Source: Protula sp. h YS-2021 (Eukaryota > Annelida > Polychaeta > Sabellida > Serpulidae). Taken from it: a stretch of 64,000 nucleotides of DNA. Numbering within the stretch: position 1 is the first letter of the stretch; each line of letters starts with the position of its first letter. Of the stretch, positions 37,945 to 47,891 are shown piece after piece. Location of the stretch: the NCBI GenBank assembly GCA_949752745.1, contig OX457031.1:46829257-46893256 (forward strand), read 5' to 3'. Under the pieces are notes generated by a model, which ran no database searches, was not told where the DNA came from, and saw only the letters and a list, made by a program, of their open reading frames with translations. Position numbers and translations under genes: made by a program.

Positions 37945-38225
37945 CAAGTAGCACCAAAGAGCTATCGTCTTTTTAACAAACGGTACGAGTGTGCTATTTC
38001 AAAAATTTATTTAAGTTTTCACAAATAGTTTTAAGTTTCAATTTCTTTTATGTTCCGAGTACGAGCTGTTTTTTCTGTATTTCTTCCATATTTTGTTCTA
38101 TATTTCTTGTATCATTGTTTTAAACGGTTCCCTTGCAGTCGAAATTCTAAATTCGTGCGCATTTTATTCGAAACACCCAAAGTGTGATTCGGCTTATGCA
38201 TGCACGTGGGCGATAATAAGCTTTA
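37945..38225 (+). repeat. Dispersed repeat shared with 46018-46270
   Basis: Shares AGTTTTAAG(T/C)TTCA, GAGCTGTTTTTTCT, GCGCATTTTATTCGAAACAC and AAAGTGTGATT(C/T)GGCTTAT with 46018-46270 in the same orientation. Non-coding. Confidence 0.65.
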
Positions 38226-38229
38226 CCTA

Positions 38230-39420
38230 AATACAAAACAGCAGGGACAAATCCCCAGTGAAAACATGTCCGCATGACTGAAAACAAAAATCCTAAGCGC
38301 CGCTTTACATCAGGGCTCATTTTTTCTGCCAATAATTGGGAAATTGTTCGATGAAATTTCTAACACCCCAAACCGAGTGCGTTCGTTAAAAAAAGATCTG
38401 TTATCTGGACACTCTCGAATTTCTGATAGTTGCAGTTGACAAGATTAGTTAAAATTTTTCTTTGGAGCAGGACAGAAATATTTTTTTCTTATACATCAAT
38501 CAATTTAAAACGGGAAGCAAGTAACCCTTCATATATCCAAGCAATTCGTCTGGAGACATTTTGTATAGCGACAAAAAAAAAGACATCAAACTTGTACATC
38601 GCTTCCTTTTTTCATTCATCTTCACCACAGGTGATTGCAATTGTGAAATCAACACGGTCCTGATTGTCCATTTGACATATGTGCCCTTCCAGACAAATAA
38701 TTTTCAAACATTGCCTATGTACACAGTGTGTACATAGGGCCGATATTTTTAGATTTACATATAGGGGCCGGGTTAACAACAATGTGAAAACCTGTGGATA
38801 AACCAAGCAACTATTCCAGCACTTTAACACGCAAGCCCATTGATGGCTCTTACATTGAACCGGAATAAAAATGTGTGCTGAAATTTTCATGGCCGGAAAA
38901 TTACGTGAAATGACACGAATCGCTGTAAATTTCGCTAAATGAATGGTCGCTGAACGTCGCTGGATTTTATTATTCTCCTCTTGGTAAATGATCTCCAGTT
39001 CGAATCTTGTATGTTGTGAAAAACTTATAGCAAAATTGGTTTCTCTTTCTGTCACGCCATAATGAGGAATAGAAGAAGGAATGAGGTCACTAGGAGGAAA
39101 AGAGGGCTTCACGTCATCGTTTCTGACCAAAAACATATCTTTCAAACATATTGTTTTTTCTCTCTTTTATCAATTAATAACCTTTTTCCTTATTATTATT
39201 TATTTACCCTATAAGTTTTTGGCTTATTTTTTGCTGTAGATTATTTCATAATTCATTTTTATTTATCATATGTCGTCTTTGCTAGTAACTTGTGTGTTTG
39301 CTAGTATTTGATACTCGTTTTTTGTTTGTTTGTCCATTTCTCTCTCACTAAATGCCAATGCGACGAGTATGTAACTAACTGGTACATCATTCGGGCTCGA
39401 AGAGTACATTAAATTACTGC
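38230..39420. other. No supported gene; perfect 11 bp hairpin at 38714-38738
   Basis: A 177-codon minus-strand frame (38612-39145) is the longest here. It has no motif I recognise, is not flanked by convincing splice signals, and contains a hairpin with perfect CCTATGTACAC arms and a 3 nt loop, so I do not call it a gene. Confidence 0.45.
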
Positions 39421-39438
39421 CAGAAAGTTTGCTGTAAA

Positions 39439-39885
39439 AATGGCGAAATTCCGGTGTAGGAACAGTAAAAATCTGGTGATGAAACTAGTACAAGACAGTA
39501 TGGATATTAATGCCAAAATATGTTTTCTTTGCGATAGGGGCAGTACAGGGGATGAGTGCCACTTACTTTTCGAATGTTCCTTTTTCGACTAGCAACGACT
39601 GAAACTGCTTTGTAATGATGATTCAGAAACACTAATATGTTACTTTTTCGTAACATTTTCCAAACTACCAGAGTTGTTAAATTGGGCAGATTGAGTAAAT
39701 TTATGTCAATCATAATGTCCATCTTTAATTGATAAATTTAACACCATTGTCTGCTACAGTTTGTTATTATATTATTATTATTTTTTTTGGGTAAATTCTT
39801 ACACCATTTGTTGTGTTTATTGTATCCTTTGTGTCCATTATCATATTCATATTTTTTGGAAATAAATGAAATGAAATAATTGAAA
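39439..39885 (+). pseudogene. LINE ORF2 C-terminal fragment
   Basis: Reading from ATG 39439: FRCRNSKNLVMK, then ICFLCDRGSTGDECHLLFEC, the Cys/His motif (C-x2-C...H-x4-C) that closes many jockey-like LINE ORF2 proteins. A stop follows at 39591 (FFD then TAG), and the frame continues with recognisable tail FSKLPELLNWAD before more stops. The end has AATAAATGAAATGAAATAAT, a typical LINE tail. Truncated at the 5' end. Confidence 0.7.
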
Positions 39886-40097
39886 TGAGAAAAAAATGTA
39901 CCCAGGCCTAAGCATGGCCGAGAGTTGTGTGGATAAACTTGAGATTGTTAGGCGTGGGGGGTCAAATATTGTACATGTCAGGCCAGTTTTCTCATTAGAT
40001 TCGAAGTAAGTGGCAAAGTAACCCAAGAGTTTCTTTTATATGCCATGTAGTTTACTTCTTTTTCTGGCAAATTGGGCGATAATAAGTTTTAACTTCC

Positions 40098-40831
40098 AGC
40101 TAAGCCTTTCTGGTCTTATAATGTAATATACTCATTTAGAACTTCTACTCTTAATGCGTACTGCATATGCATAAAAAAGGTTAACTTTGTATACTATGTT
40201 TATGGCTAGAATGAATAAATAAATAAATAAATAATGTGTACCTCGAAAAGGTTCTGCATTATAAAAGCAATACGCGGATTGGTCCTTAAACCTTTGCCGA
40301 AAAGTTGTTGCGTTTAGACCAAATTATGTTGGCTAAAAATGATAGAAAACACTGACAAAAAATAAAAATTCCGTTTTGCCAGAAACATATTCATAGTTGG
40401 ATATTCAGTACCAGCCCCGAGCCATCTTTAAATTGCTTCGTGTGCGTATCTCGCTCTGTCAGAAGTACGAAGCCTTCCGTTGTTCTGCTAATAGGAGTCA
40501 ACTTTATATTTTGTGAGGCACAAAATACTAGTCAATATTTTTCAAACATTACGTACTGTTCATGCACAACATACCTCTTTTTTTTGCAAACCAGGCACAA
40601 TTTTAATAGGCAGCATATCTTTTATTTCTTATGTGAAATGCAGAAAAATGCACTCACCTGTCAAAGGTTTGTTTATTTTTCAAATGACCAAAAATTTAAA
40701 TAAAGAGGTCATAGATTACATGTAAAATATATAAGCCAAATAACATTTTGGGCGTTACGGTTAAAACGCGCAAAATTCTGCGTTTCGAATACAAAGTAAC
40801 CTGGTAAAAATGATAGAAGTAATAGAGAAGT
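40098..40831 (+). repeat. 734 bp direct repeat, left copy
   Basis: Matches 45282-46015 at a constant offset of 5184 with no difference seen on reading, including two short open frames of identical sequence. It includes a LINE-like tail (AGAATGAATAAATAAATAAA) and older dispersed-repeat material. It lies 10 bp from the Ngaro-like element on one side. Confidence 0.9.
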
Positions 40832-40841
40832 AATAGAGAAG

Positions 40842-40921
40842 TTTCCCAAACTTGCGTTACTGCGGAGTTTAAGTGTAAAGTGGGGTTAAGTGAATAAAAC
40901 GATTATATACTTAACCAGCCT
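40842..40921 (-). repeat. Ngaro B2 repeat
   Basis: 80 bp copy matching 41096-41175, bounded by AAGTTTGGGAAA at one end and AGGCTGGTTAAG at the other (minus strand). Forms the 3' terminus of the element. Confidence 0.9.
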
Positions 40922-41023
40922 GTATTCCCGAATTATACGTCAGCACAATCATTCACAATAATGCTATGTCATAAGCCTAAAAACGGTACGAAATCAGAAG
41001 ACATGTCAATAGCACAATTTTAC

Positions 41024-41095
41024 CGTTAACACAGGATATGACCCTTTGCGCATGCGCAAAGACTATTTCCACAACTAAACCCCTTGTAACTACAA
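41024..41095 (-). repeat. Ngaro A2 repeat
   Basis: 72 bp copy matching 45211-45282. It contains the palindrome TTTGCGCATGCGCAAA, a plausible recombinase site at the circle junction (inference). Confidence 0.9.
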
Positions 41096-41175
41096 TTTCC
41101 CAAACTTGCGTTACTGCGGAGTTTAAGTGTAAAGTGGGGTTAAGTGAATAAAACGATTATATACTTAACCAGCCT
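41096..41175 (-). repeat. Ngaro B1 repeat
   Basis: 80 bp copy of the B repeat, immediately adjacent to A2. In this class the internal B1-A2 junction serves as template to restore both ends. Confidence 0.9.
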
Positions 41176-41251
41176 AATAGAGAGATTAAATTACGCATTT
41201 CTTAACATAAAACGGATGGGTAATTATACAGTATTATGGTTATAATTAGGT

Positions 41252-42301
41252 TTACTCATGTAACAAAATATTGTCGACGAACACTTCCGGTACGACTTTG
41301 TGTACATAGTTATTGAAAAACACTTCCCGTGTCTTCCAACGGCCAATTTTCATAACTAACTCAGGGGGGACATCGGACTCTATTGATATCGTAGCGCCCG
41401 TTGGGCGGAAAGATTTTGCCGAAAAACCTCGATTATCGAGCCCGGCTAAAGTTATAGCCTCATTTAAGATATTAGCCACCGTTGAAGCTGAGATTGGTCC
41501 GTACGGCTTACAAAGCTGAATGAAAAGAGGCGAACGTGCCGGGAGTCCAAATGGCTGTCGCAAATGGTCTGTCCTCTCGATGTAGGTCTTTAAACAGCTG
41601 ATTGGGTCTAATACCGGTATACTCGATGGTGGTATGGTGACCTCAAAACCTTCACGATGGGTATCATTTTTAATACCGAAGAAAGTTATTGTCATTTTAC
41701 CATCCTCTTCAAATTTGACTTGTTCTACTGACAGTATGAATCTCGAATCTTCACAATCGGTTGTCCCAACGTGGACAGCTTTCGGTGCGATATCGGAAGG
41801 GCGTAGCATCATCGACAAAGCTAGCAGAGTTATGCATTTTAGCCTCAATAATTTTATGGCCATTGCTCTATTTTCGCCCATTTGTTCGAATAGCGAATAA
41901 AAGGGTTTGACCGGCATAACTGATGACCTGTTAAGTGGAGATAACGTTCCACTCTTTACAAGTGCAGTTTCCAAATTGATAATATTTGGACTAAGCAAAG
42001 GATTTGGGCCACCTGTCAAGTTGAATAAGTGATTCAGGGCAGCACGGGTTGTACGTAGAACAGATCTTGGTCTGTCTGAATTTTGCGCAATATCGCACAT
42101 AAAAGCGGCAACTACTGATTCCGATTTTGACTGACTGACATTATTTTCTACACAGTATCTGTGGAATTTCGTTAGGACCCTATTGTACGAATCCATGGTT
42201 GACCGAGCCACACAAAACGGTATCCGCAGAGCAGCTTCCAGTGGCCAACCTTTTGAGATTACATGTTCGCACCAGATAGACGCCAAGCACACATCCGCCA
42301 T
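41252..42301 (-). CDS. Tyrosine recombinase (Ngaro-like)
   Basis: A 349-residue protein results if the in-frame ATG at 42301 (MADVCLASIWCEHV) is used. The same frame is open for 453 further codons upstream, overlapping RT-RNase H, and has no family signature there. The catalytic set is visible: Arg in LSMMLRPSD (R167), Arg in KSFRPTGAT (R299), Trp in KIGRWKTREV (W322) and the nucleophile in FFNNYVHKV (Y332). The usual HxxR histidine position reads Lys (K296). The enzyme would join the reverse-transcribed circle to the chromosome. Expression probably needs a downstream start, frameshift or splice, since no separate promoter is evident. Confidence 0.88.
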   Translation of the reverse strand: MADVCLASIWCEHVISKGWPLEAALRIPFCVARSTMDSYNRVLTKFHRYCVENNVSQSKSESVVAAFMCDIAQNSDRPRSVLRTTRAALNHLFNLTGGPNPLLSPNIINLETALVKSGTLSPLNRSSVMPVKPFYSLFEQMGENRAMAIKLLRLKCITLLALSMMLRPSDIAPKAVHVGTTDCEDSRFILSVEQVKFEEDGKMTITFFGIKNDTHREGFEVTIPPSSIPVLDPISCLKTYIERTDHLRQPFGLPARSPLFIQLCKPYGPISASTVANILNEAITLAGLDNRGFSAKSFRPTGATISIESDVPPELVMKIGRWKTREVFFNNYVHKVVPEVFVDNILLHE

Positions 42302-44154
42302 TTCTTGTTTTTCTGAGGCTCTATCACGTGACCTGGGCGAAGTGTTGTGTTTACTCTCTTTGGCAGTCGTATTGGTTGTGCAATGGACATTCTTTTCAGT
42401 TTTTGATACCAGATCTGTGCTTTCCATATCGGGGCTATGACAGTTGCGGTGCATTTTTGATCTTCTATCAAATTTAATACTTTTCCAAGTAGGCAAAATG
42501 GTGGGTTGACGAAATTGTTTTCTTTTTGCCAGTCCGTTTGGGCGAGCGCGTTCACTCCTGCAGAAAACGGATCGAGGAATCTGCTGTTGTATCTGGGTAA
42601 CTTTGTATTGGTCATTGTGGCAAACCTGTCGATCGTATGTGGTCCCCACATTAAGTCTATAAGGTGAAAAAGACTTGGGTGAATTTCCCACTCGTATTTT
42701 TTCGGCAACCTTGATAACTCGTCCGCCAGACCGTTCTGTACCCCGGAAATATGAGAACAAATTAGGTGCGTTCCGTTTGTGTACGCTTCTGCCCAAATCG
42801 CCCGCGCTAATTGTGAAAGCTCTTTGTGAGGTGAACCTAAATGGTTTGTGTTTGCTATTGCTGTTATATTGTCCGATAATACATGAACCACTTTGTTTTT
42901 GGTGAGATGTCGGAAGGATTTTAGAGTCAGTAGTATTGCCATCATTTCCCTGTAATTCGAAGACTTGTAGCTCATCCTTTTGTTCCAAAATCCGGCTGCT
43001 TGAAAATGCCCCGTAAAACCTCCCCAGCCTGTCGAACTCGCATCGGTTGTTATTTGAAGATCTATGGATTTCGGTTTTATGGGGCAACCGTTCCATCCTT
43101 TGAGGGCTTGTAACCACCACTCTAGATCTTTTTTCGTAGAACTGTCGATAATTAGGTTTTGTGACCACGTCACTTTGGTCGCTAAGAGACGATAAGCATT
43201 CCGGAGAAGAAGTTTTCCGGGTAAAATGACACGGGTCATGGAGATGCACTGACCAGCTATGCAAGCCAGCTTTCTGGCCTTCACAGCATTGTTTTTCAGG
43301 ATCCTGTTTATATCGTATTTCAGTTTCCTTATTCGTTTCACCGGTACCTGAATGAATGGAAGTTGATTTCGGCTTGAAGAGTGAATCCGATAACCTATAA
43401 ATTCTACTGTTTTTACCGGAAGTAGGGCTGACTTTTTGTAATTTATGAACCAGCCTAACCTTTTGAGGGTTGTCAACATTGTTTTCAAATGACCGTCCAT
43501 TATTTTCGACATTAATATCCCGTCGTCCACATAGAACACTATTCGCAGGCCCAACTGTCTGAGAAATTGAATAACTGGTCTTAGCACTTTGTGGAAGTAA
43601 TAGGGGCTTGCCCCGAGACCGAACGGAAGTACGTTCCACACATAATACCGACCCTTCCATTTTATACCCAGATAGTCTCTAAATTCAGGATTTACACCTA
43701 CATGAAAAAATCCATTTTCTAAATCAACGGTGACTAGGTCATCATCGTTCTGTATGATATCACAAACATGTTCAATATTCTCATTTGTGAATTTTGGAAC
43801 AACACAATGCCTGTTAATTTCGCGTAAATCAACAATAAGTCTAAATTTACCCGATTTCTTGCTAACGCAGTGAATTGGCGACACACACGCAGGTTTGTGG
43901 TTAACCTTGGCAATAGCTTTAATATCTAGCAAATGGCTAATCTCATCGTCGATGAACTTTTCGTGTTCACTGCTTAGAGATCTATTCGGAATCTCAAAAG
44001 ATTCCGGATTGTTTACAAATGGTAAAGGCACACCATTGGCTATCCAATCTAAAATGACAGGGTTATCACAAATATTTGACCAAGCCTCGTAATTATCCCT
44101 GAGCGAGTTCGCAACGAAACACATTATCAGCCATTGAACGATATAGCAGTACAT
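42259..44154 (-). CDS. Reverse transcriptase-RNase H (Ngaro-like Pol)
   Basis: A 631-codon open frame. RT occupies about residues 85-260, with KFRLIVDLREINRH, DLENGFF (D144), VLPFGLGASPYYF and the catalytic FYVDDG (D210, D211). RNase H follows, with the four acidic residues in TTDASSTGWG (D371), YREMMA (E403), LSDNI (D428) and LADELSRL (D478). No protease or integrase is present, as expected for tyrosine-recombinase elements. The frame begins 177 bases after the gag stop. The C-terminus overlaps the recombinase start by 43 bases. Confidence 0.92.
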   Translation of the reverse strand: MYCYIVQWLIMCFVANSLRDNYEAWSNICDNPVILDWIANGVPLPFVNNPESFEIPNRSLSSEHEKFIDDEISHLLDIKAIAKVNHKPACVSPIHCVSKKSGKFRLIVDLREINRHCVVPKFTNENIEHVCDIIQNDDDLVTVDLENGFFHVGVNPEFRDYLGIKWKGRYYVWNVLPFGLGASPYYFHKVLRPVIQFLRQLGLRIVFYVDDGILMSKIMDGHLKTMLTTLKRLGWFINYKKSALLPVKTVEFIGYRIHSSSRNQLPFIQVPVKRIRKLKYDINRILKNNAVKARKLACIAGQCISMTRVILPGKLLLRNAYRLLATKVTWSQNLIIDSSTKKDLEWWLQALKGWNGCPIKPKSIDLQITTDASSTGWGGFTGHFQAAGFWNKRMSYKSSNYREMMAILLTLKSFRHLTKNKVVHVLSDNITAIANTNHLGSPHKELSQLARAIWAEAYTNGTHLICSHISGVQNGLADELSRLPKKYEWEIHPSLFHLIDLMWGPHTIDRFATMTNTKLPRYNSRFLDPFSAGVNALAQTDWQKENNFVNPPFCLLGKVLNLIEDQKCTATVIAPIWKAQIWYQKLKRMSIAQPIRLPKRVNTTLRPGHVIEPQKNKKWRMCAWRLSGANM

Positions 44155-44331
44155 GATAATAAATGCAACTTAGGCTACATGAAAAAAATGGCAGTTCACA
44201 TTAAGAACTAGTAAACAAAGAAGTACATTTTCAAAATAATGCTGTGGGAACCAGTGGCTATGCTAAATTAAAATACTGTATCAAATACCAGACGGTAAAA
44301 AATAAACAAAGTCATGGAATATGTCACAAGA

Positions 44332-45153
44332 TTAATTGTCTTCCGGTTGTCTGTTGTCTCGTGGGATGTCTTGCTGAACAAATCGGTTGAAGACGTCGTA
44401 CGACCCACGACCCCGGTAACGTCCACGGAAGTTAGCGCGACCACGTCCTCTACCACGGTGTTGATCGGTATCTCTTCTGTTGTATTGGGTAAGATTTGCA
44501 GCAAGTTGTAACGTTTCTAACGAATCAGAAGTAAAGGAGCTATTATCCTTTCTAAGTGCTTTGTACATAAAAGCTGTGTCCTTGTTAAACTTCCCTTGTA
44601 CTAAAAGTGTGGCATGCTCCTCTTTGAGGCTCTTGATATGCGCAGTATTGCAAATTATCAAGTCCTCTAAAGCCTCGTCGAGAGATTTAATTTCTCCACT
44701 TTTAATCAATCCGATTATTTTCAGGTTAGTCTCTACAAACGACGCAGAGCTTTTAATTATTCGATAGGCGCCTTTATCCTCGCTATTAATTCCAGTTATA
44801 TTTGGACTGAATTTTAGCTCTGCTGGAAGTTTAACTTTGCTTAACGAGTCCCTTACGACGTTGAATTCCTCAAACACTTCAGAAAATGTGTCTTTACTGG
44901 TCTCGGTGGGCCGAGAATACGACGAGCCGAGGGCGCTAGCTACAGAGCGCTGTGCGTCCATGCGCGAACGTGAACTGGAAATACGGTCACTGTCATATAA
45001 GCGAGGATCATCCTTGTTACTAATATCACTTATTTGTTTTTCAACGTTTTCTTTGAACAATTCGTATTTATAATCACTCTGTTTGATATGATCTTTTATC
45101 TGTGTTTCTAAACTGTCGAACTTTGCAGTTAAGTTTTCAATAGCTGCCTCCAT
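44332..45153 (-). CDS. Gag-like protein (Ngaro-like ORF1)
   Basis: A 273-residue frame starting MEAAIENLTAKFDSLETQI. Residues 1-45 look like a coiled coil, the middle is mixed helical, and residues about 230-256 are Arg/Gly rich (HRGRGRGRANFRGRYRGRG), a likely RNA-binding tail in place of a zinc knuckle. It is the first frame after the A1 repeat, so it should be translated from the genomic RNA. Function as capsid-like Gag is inferred from position and composition. Confidence 0.75.
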   Translation of the reverse strand: MEAAIENLTAKFDSLETQIKDHIKQSDYKYELFKENVEKQISDISNKDDPRLYDSDRISSSRSRMDAQRSVASALGSSYSRPTETSKDTFSEVFEEFNVVRDSLSKVKLPAELKFSPNITGINSEDKGAYRIIKSSASFVETNLKIIGLIKSGEIKSLDEALEDLIICNTAHIKSLKEEHATLLVQGKFNKDTAFMYKALRKDNSSFTSDSLETLQLAANLTQYNRRDTDQHRGRGRGRANFRGRYRGRGSYDVFNRFVQQDIPRDNRQPEDN

Positions 45154-45210
45154 AACGCAGATAATTGAGGATTTTTACATACCATTTGATATCTGTGAAC
45201 GATATGCTGA

Positions 45211-45282
45211 CGTTAACACAGGATATGACCCTTTGCGCATGCGCAAAGACTATTTCCACAACTAAACCCCTTGTAACTACAA
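45211..45282 (-). repeat. Ngaro A1 repeat
   Basis: 72 bp, matching A2, with TTTGCGCATGCGCAAA inside. Forms the 5' terminus; the next base begins the right 734 bp repeat. Confidence 0.9.
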
Positions 45283-46015
45283 GCTAAGCCTTTCTGGTCT
45301 TATAATGTAATATACTCATTTAGAACTTCTACTCTTAATGCGTACTGCATATGCATAAAAAAGGTTAACTTTGTATACTATGTTTATGGCTAGAATGAAT
45401 AAATAAATAAATAAATAATGTGTACCTCGAAAAGGTTCTGCATTATAAAAGCAATACGCGGATTGGTCCTTAAACCTTTGCCGAAAAGTTGTTGCGTTTA
45501 GACCAAATTATGTTGGCTAAAAATGATAGAAAACACTGACAAAAAATAAAAATTCCGTTTTGCCAGAAACATATTCATAGTTGGATATTCAGTACCAGCC
45601 CCGAGCCATCTTTAAATTGCTTCGTGTGCGTATCTCGCTCTGTCAGAAGTACGAAGCCTTCCGTTGTTCTGCTAATAGGAGTCAACTTTATATTTTGTGA
45701 GGCACAAAATACTAGTCAATATTTTTCAAACATTACGTACTGTTCATGCACAACATACCTCTTTTTTTTGCAAACCAGGCACAATTTTAATAGGCAGCAT
45801 ATCTTTTATTTCTTATGTGAAATGCAGAAAAATGCACTCACCTGTCAAAGGTTTGTTTATTTTTCAAATGACCAAAAATTTAAATAAAGAGGTCATAGAT
45901 TACATGTAAAATATATAAGCCAAATAACATTTTGGGCGTTACGGTTAAAACGCGCAAAATTCTGCGTTTCGAATACAAAGTAACCTGGTAAAAATGATAG
46001 AAGTAATAGAGAAGT
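45282..46015 (+). repeat. 734 bp direct repeat, right copy
   Basis: Matches 40098-40831 without visible difference. It continues rightward into old repeat sequence (46018-46450), which suggests that this copy holds the original genomic context on its right side, and the left copy on its left side. Confidence 0.9.
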
Positions 46016-46017
46016 TA

Positions 46018-46500
46018 CGCCTAAATGTCAAATTTCCCTTGCACCTAAGAGCAATCGTGTTTTTAACAACCCGCGCGCTATTTTAAAAATTCACTAAAAT
46101 AGTTTTAAGCTTCATGATTTATGTTCTGAGTTTGAGCTGTTTTTTCTCTATTTCTTCTATATTTTCTATCATTTCTTTCAATTTTTACCGGGTTCCCAGG
46201 CAGTCAAAATTCAAAATTCTTGCGCATTTTATTCGAAACACCTAAAGTGTGATTTGGCTTATACTTTAAGAATTGATAGATGCAGGATTAGGCATAAATT
46301 GATTCTGTACAACCACGGTATTTAACTTTAAACTTCTTCCATGCTTTTTGAAATATGAATTTAGAAGTGTTTGGTGGATAATTACAAAGTTTATTGTTAT
46401 TTTTCACGTAATAAACCATGTTCGTTGCATGTGTTCTTTTTATTTGAATTAAGCCTGACATAGAAGTTATAAATCTTTGTCGTTGTAATTTGAGGGCATT
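46018..46500. repeat. Dispersed repeats (related to 37945-38225 and, inverted, 34900-35150)
   Basis: The first part shares GCGCATTTTATTCGAAACAC with 38155. The second part (about 46330-46430) is the reverse complement of the 34960-35080 block (TTTGTAATTATCCACCAAAC). No coding. Confidence 0.65.
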
Positions 46501-46710
46501 TAGTGAATGCTAGCAATGACCTGTGGGTCAAAATGTGCCTCAAATCGAGTACAGCTGACTTGCCTATCGTCATACAGTGAGGAATAAAGCGGTACGTCGA
46601 ACCTTAATAAAGTTGGTGTCTCGATAAAATGCAGCGTGAAATGACAGTTGTTGTGCCCCAGTCTGAAGTCTGAACAGAAGGTGACCTGATCTAAGGAAAT
46701 GGCATTGCTT

Positions 46711-46790
46711 CAAGTCCCTGATTTATGGGGGCACTCGTCATCTACATGGGTCCATTGTTACAGGTCCCTGATTTACTGGGGCACTCGTCA
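46711..46790 (+). repeat. 50 bp units copying a 3' splice junction, left part of array
   Basis: Two copies of a 50 bp unit whose core is ACATGGGT(A/C)CATTGTTACAG followed by GT(A/C)CCTGATTTACTG. The unit reproduces the acceptor and first bases of the exon at 47762. The array is cut after CACTCGTCAT by the insert at 46791-47637 and resumes at 47638. Confidence 0.7.
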
Positions 46791-47637
46791 TTTTTTTATG
46801 CTCCGTGAAAGGGATTGATATAGTTATGAGCTGGTCCGTCTGTCCATCCGTCTGTCTTTCCGCAAAAAGTACTGAGTTTTGTGAGGCCAACTTCACATAG
46901 AAGCGTATGTCATAGGAACCTGAAACCTTGCATGGTGAATATATATATATTGAAGATGTGCAATGTGGCATTATTGTCATAATCGGCCAAAAATTGACGT
47001 CGTGGAAAATTGTCAAAAATGGTGAATTTTTGGCTTGAACTTAGCCGGAAAATGTGCAGCGTGGCGTTATTGGGGAAAAATGACGTCGTGGGAAATTGTC
47101 TGAAATGGGAGACGATGTTTTGTCTGGCCGACTTCTCGTAAAAGTGATTGTCTTAGGAACCTGAAACCTTGCATGGTGAAAATATATACAGTATATTGAA
47201 GATGTGCAACGTGGCCTTATTGTCAATATCGGCCAAAAATTTACGTCGAAATTGTCAAAAATGGTGAATTTTTGCCTTGAACTTAGCCGTGAGACGATGT
47301 TTTGTGCGGCCGACTTCTCATAGAAGGTTTTTCGTCGGAACCTGAAATCTTTCATGGTGAAAATATATATATTGAAGATGTGCAACGTGACGTTATTGTC
47401 ATAATGGGGAAAAAGTTGACGTCGTAGTGTAACTGATCAACTTCTACTCTAAGTGTAAATCAGGGAATATTAAAGACACTGGATTGTGAAAAATATATAA
47501 ATTTAAGTTGTTATTTTGAAAATCTGCCAAAAATTCACATGGGGATAGGTGTCAAATATCGTTAATTTTTACCTGTAACTTTTTCATGCATTTTACTTTT
47601 ACTGCTTGACGGGGGATCCTGCCTTACTGAGGCTCTA
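46791..47637 (-). mobile_element. Non-autonomous element inserted in the 50 bp array
   Basis: Inverted relative of 1986-2376. On the minus strand it starts AACTAGAGCCTCAGTAAGG and ends with a degenerate form of the 24 nt hairpin (46797-46820). The interior has repeated ATTGAAGATGTGCAACGTGG and CCTGAAACCTTGCATGGTG phrases. Because it splits a regular array, its ends can be fixed to within a few bases and no target duplication is seen. Confidence 0.7.
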
Positions 47638-47761
47638 GTTTACATGGGTACACTGTTACAGGTGCCCGATTTACTGGGGCGCTCGTCACCTACATGGGTA
47701 CATTGTTACGGGTACCTGATTTACTGGGACGCTCGTCACCTACATGGGTACATTGTTACAG
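47638..47761 (+). repeat. 50 bp array carrying duplicate 3' splice sites, right part
   Basis: Units start at 47662 and 47712 and the true exon at 47762, an exact 50 bp step. The upstream copy at 47662 keeps TTACAG before its exon-like start. The copy at 47712 reads TTACGG and has lost the AG. Confidence 0.85.
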
Positions 47762-47891
47762 GTACCTGATTTACTGCGGCGGACATGCGGTCAAAGTGGC
47801 GAGTGTGTTGAGTGGGAGTTGTCTGCATGACTTGCGAGGACACACGGGGCGCGTCACTAGCCTGCTGCTCAACCCACAGAACCAGTTCCAG
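47762..47891 (+). CDS. WDR75 exon a (first visible)
   Basis: Encodes YLIYCGGHAVKVASVLSGSC onward to LLLNPQNQFQ, the end of the first WD blade. The acceptor is TTACAG and the donor CAG|GTGCGT. It begins with the last base of a split codon, so an upstream exon must exist. Confidence 0.9.

Larger units (their letters stand above)
40842..45282 (-). mobile_element. Ngaro-like tyrosine-recombinase retrotransposon, apparently intact
   Basis: Read on the minus strand the layout is A1 (45282-45211), gag, RT-RNase H, tyrosine recombinase, B1 (41175-41096), A2 (41095-41024), B2 (40921-40842). The A repeats are 72 bp and the B repeats 80 bp, each pair apparently identical. B1 directly abuts A2. These split direct repeats and the absence of a methyltransferase frame are diagnostic of Ngaro/PAT-like rather than classic DIRS elements. 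All frames are open, so the copy may be young or active. Such elements integrate a circular DNA with their recombinase and leave no target duplication. Confidence 0.92.

Noticed and set aside
38612..39145. 177-codon minus-strand frame
   Set aside because: No family signature, and it contains a perfect hairpin. Kept as a possibility only.
40098..46015. LTR retrotransposon with 734 bp LTRs
   Set aside because: The interior has no integrase, protease or primer-binding site, and its own split direct repeats define a Ngaro-like element. The 734 bp contains old genomic repeats.
46015..47761. Search for the missing first WDR75 exon
   Set aside because: No frame matching the expected N-terminus (a segment like ELNFRRAVFS) was found; the region is repeats.
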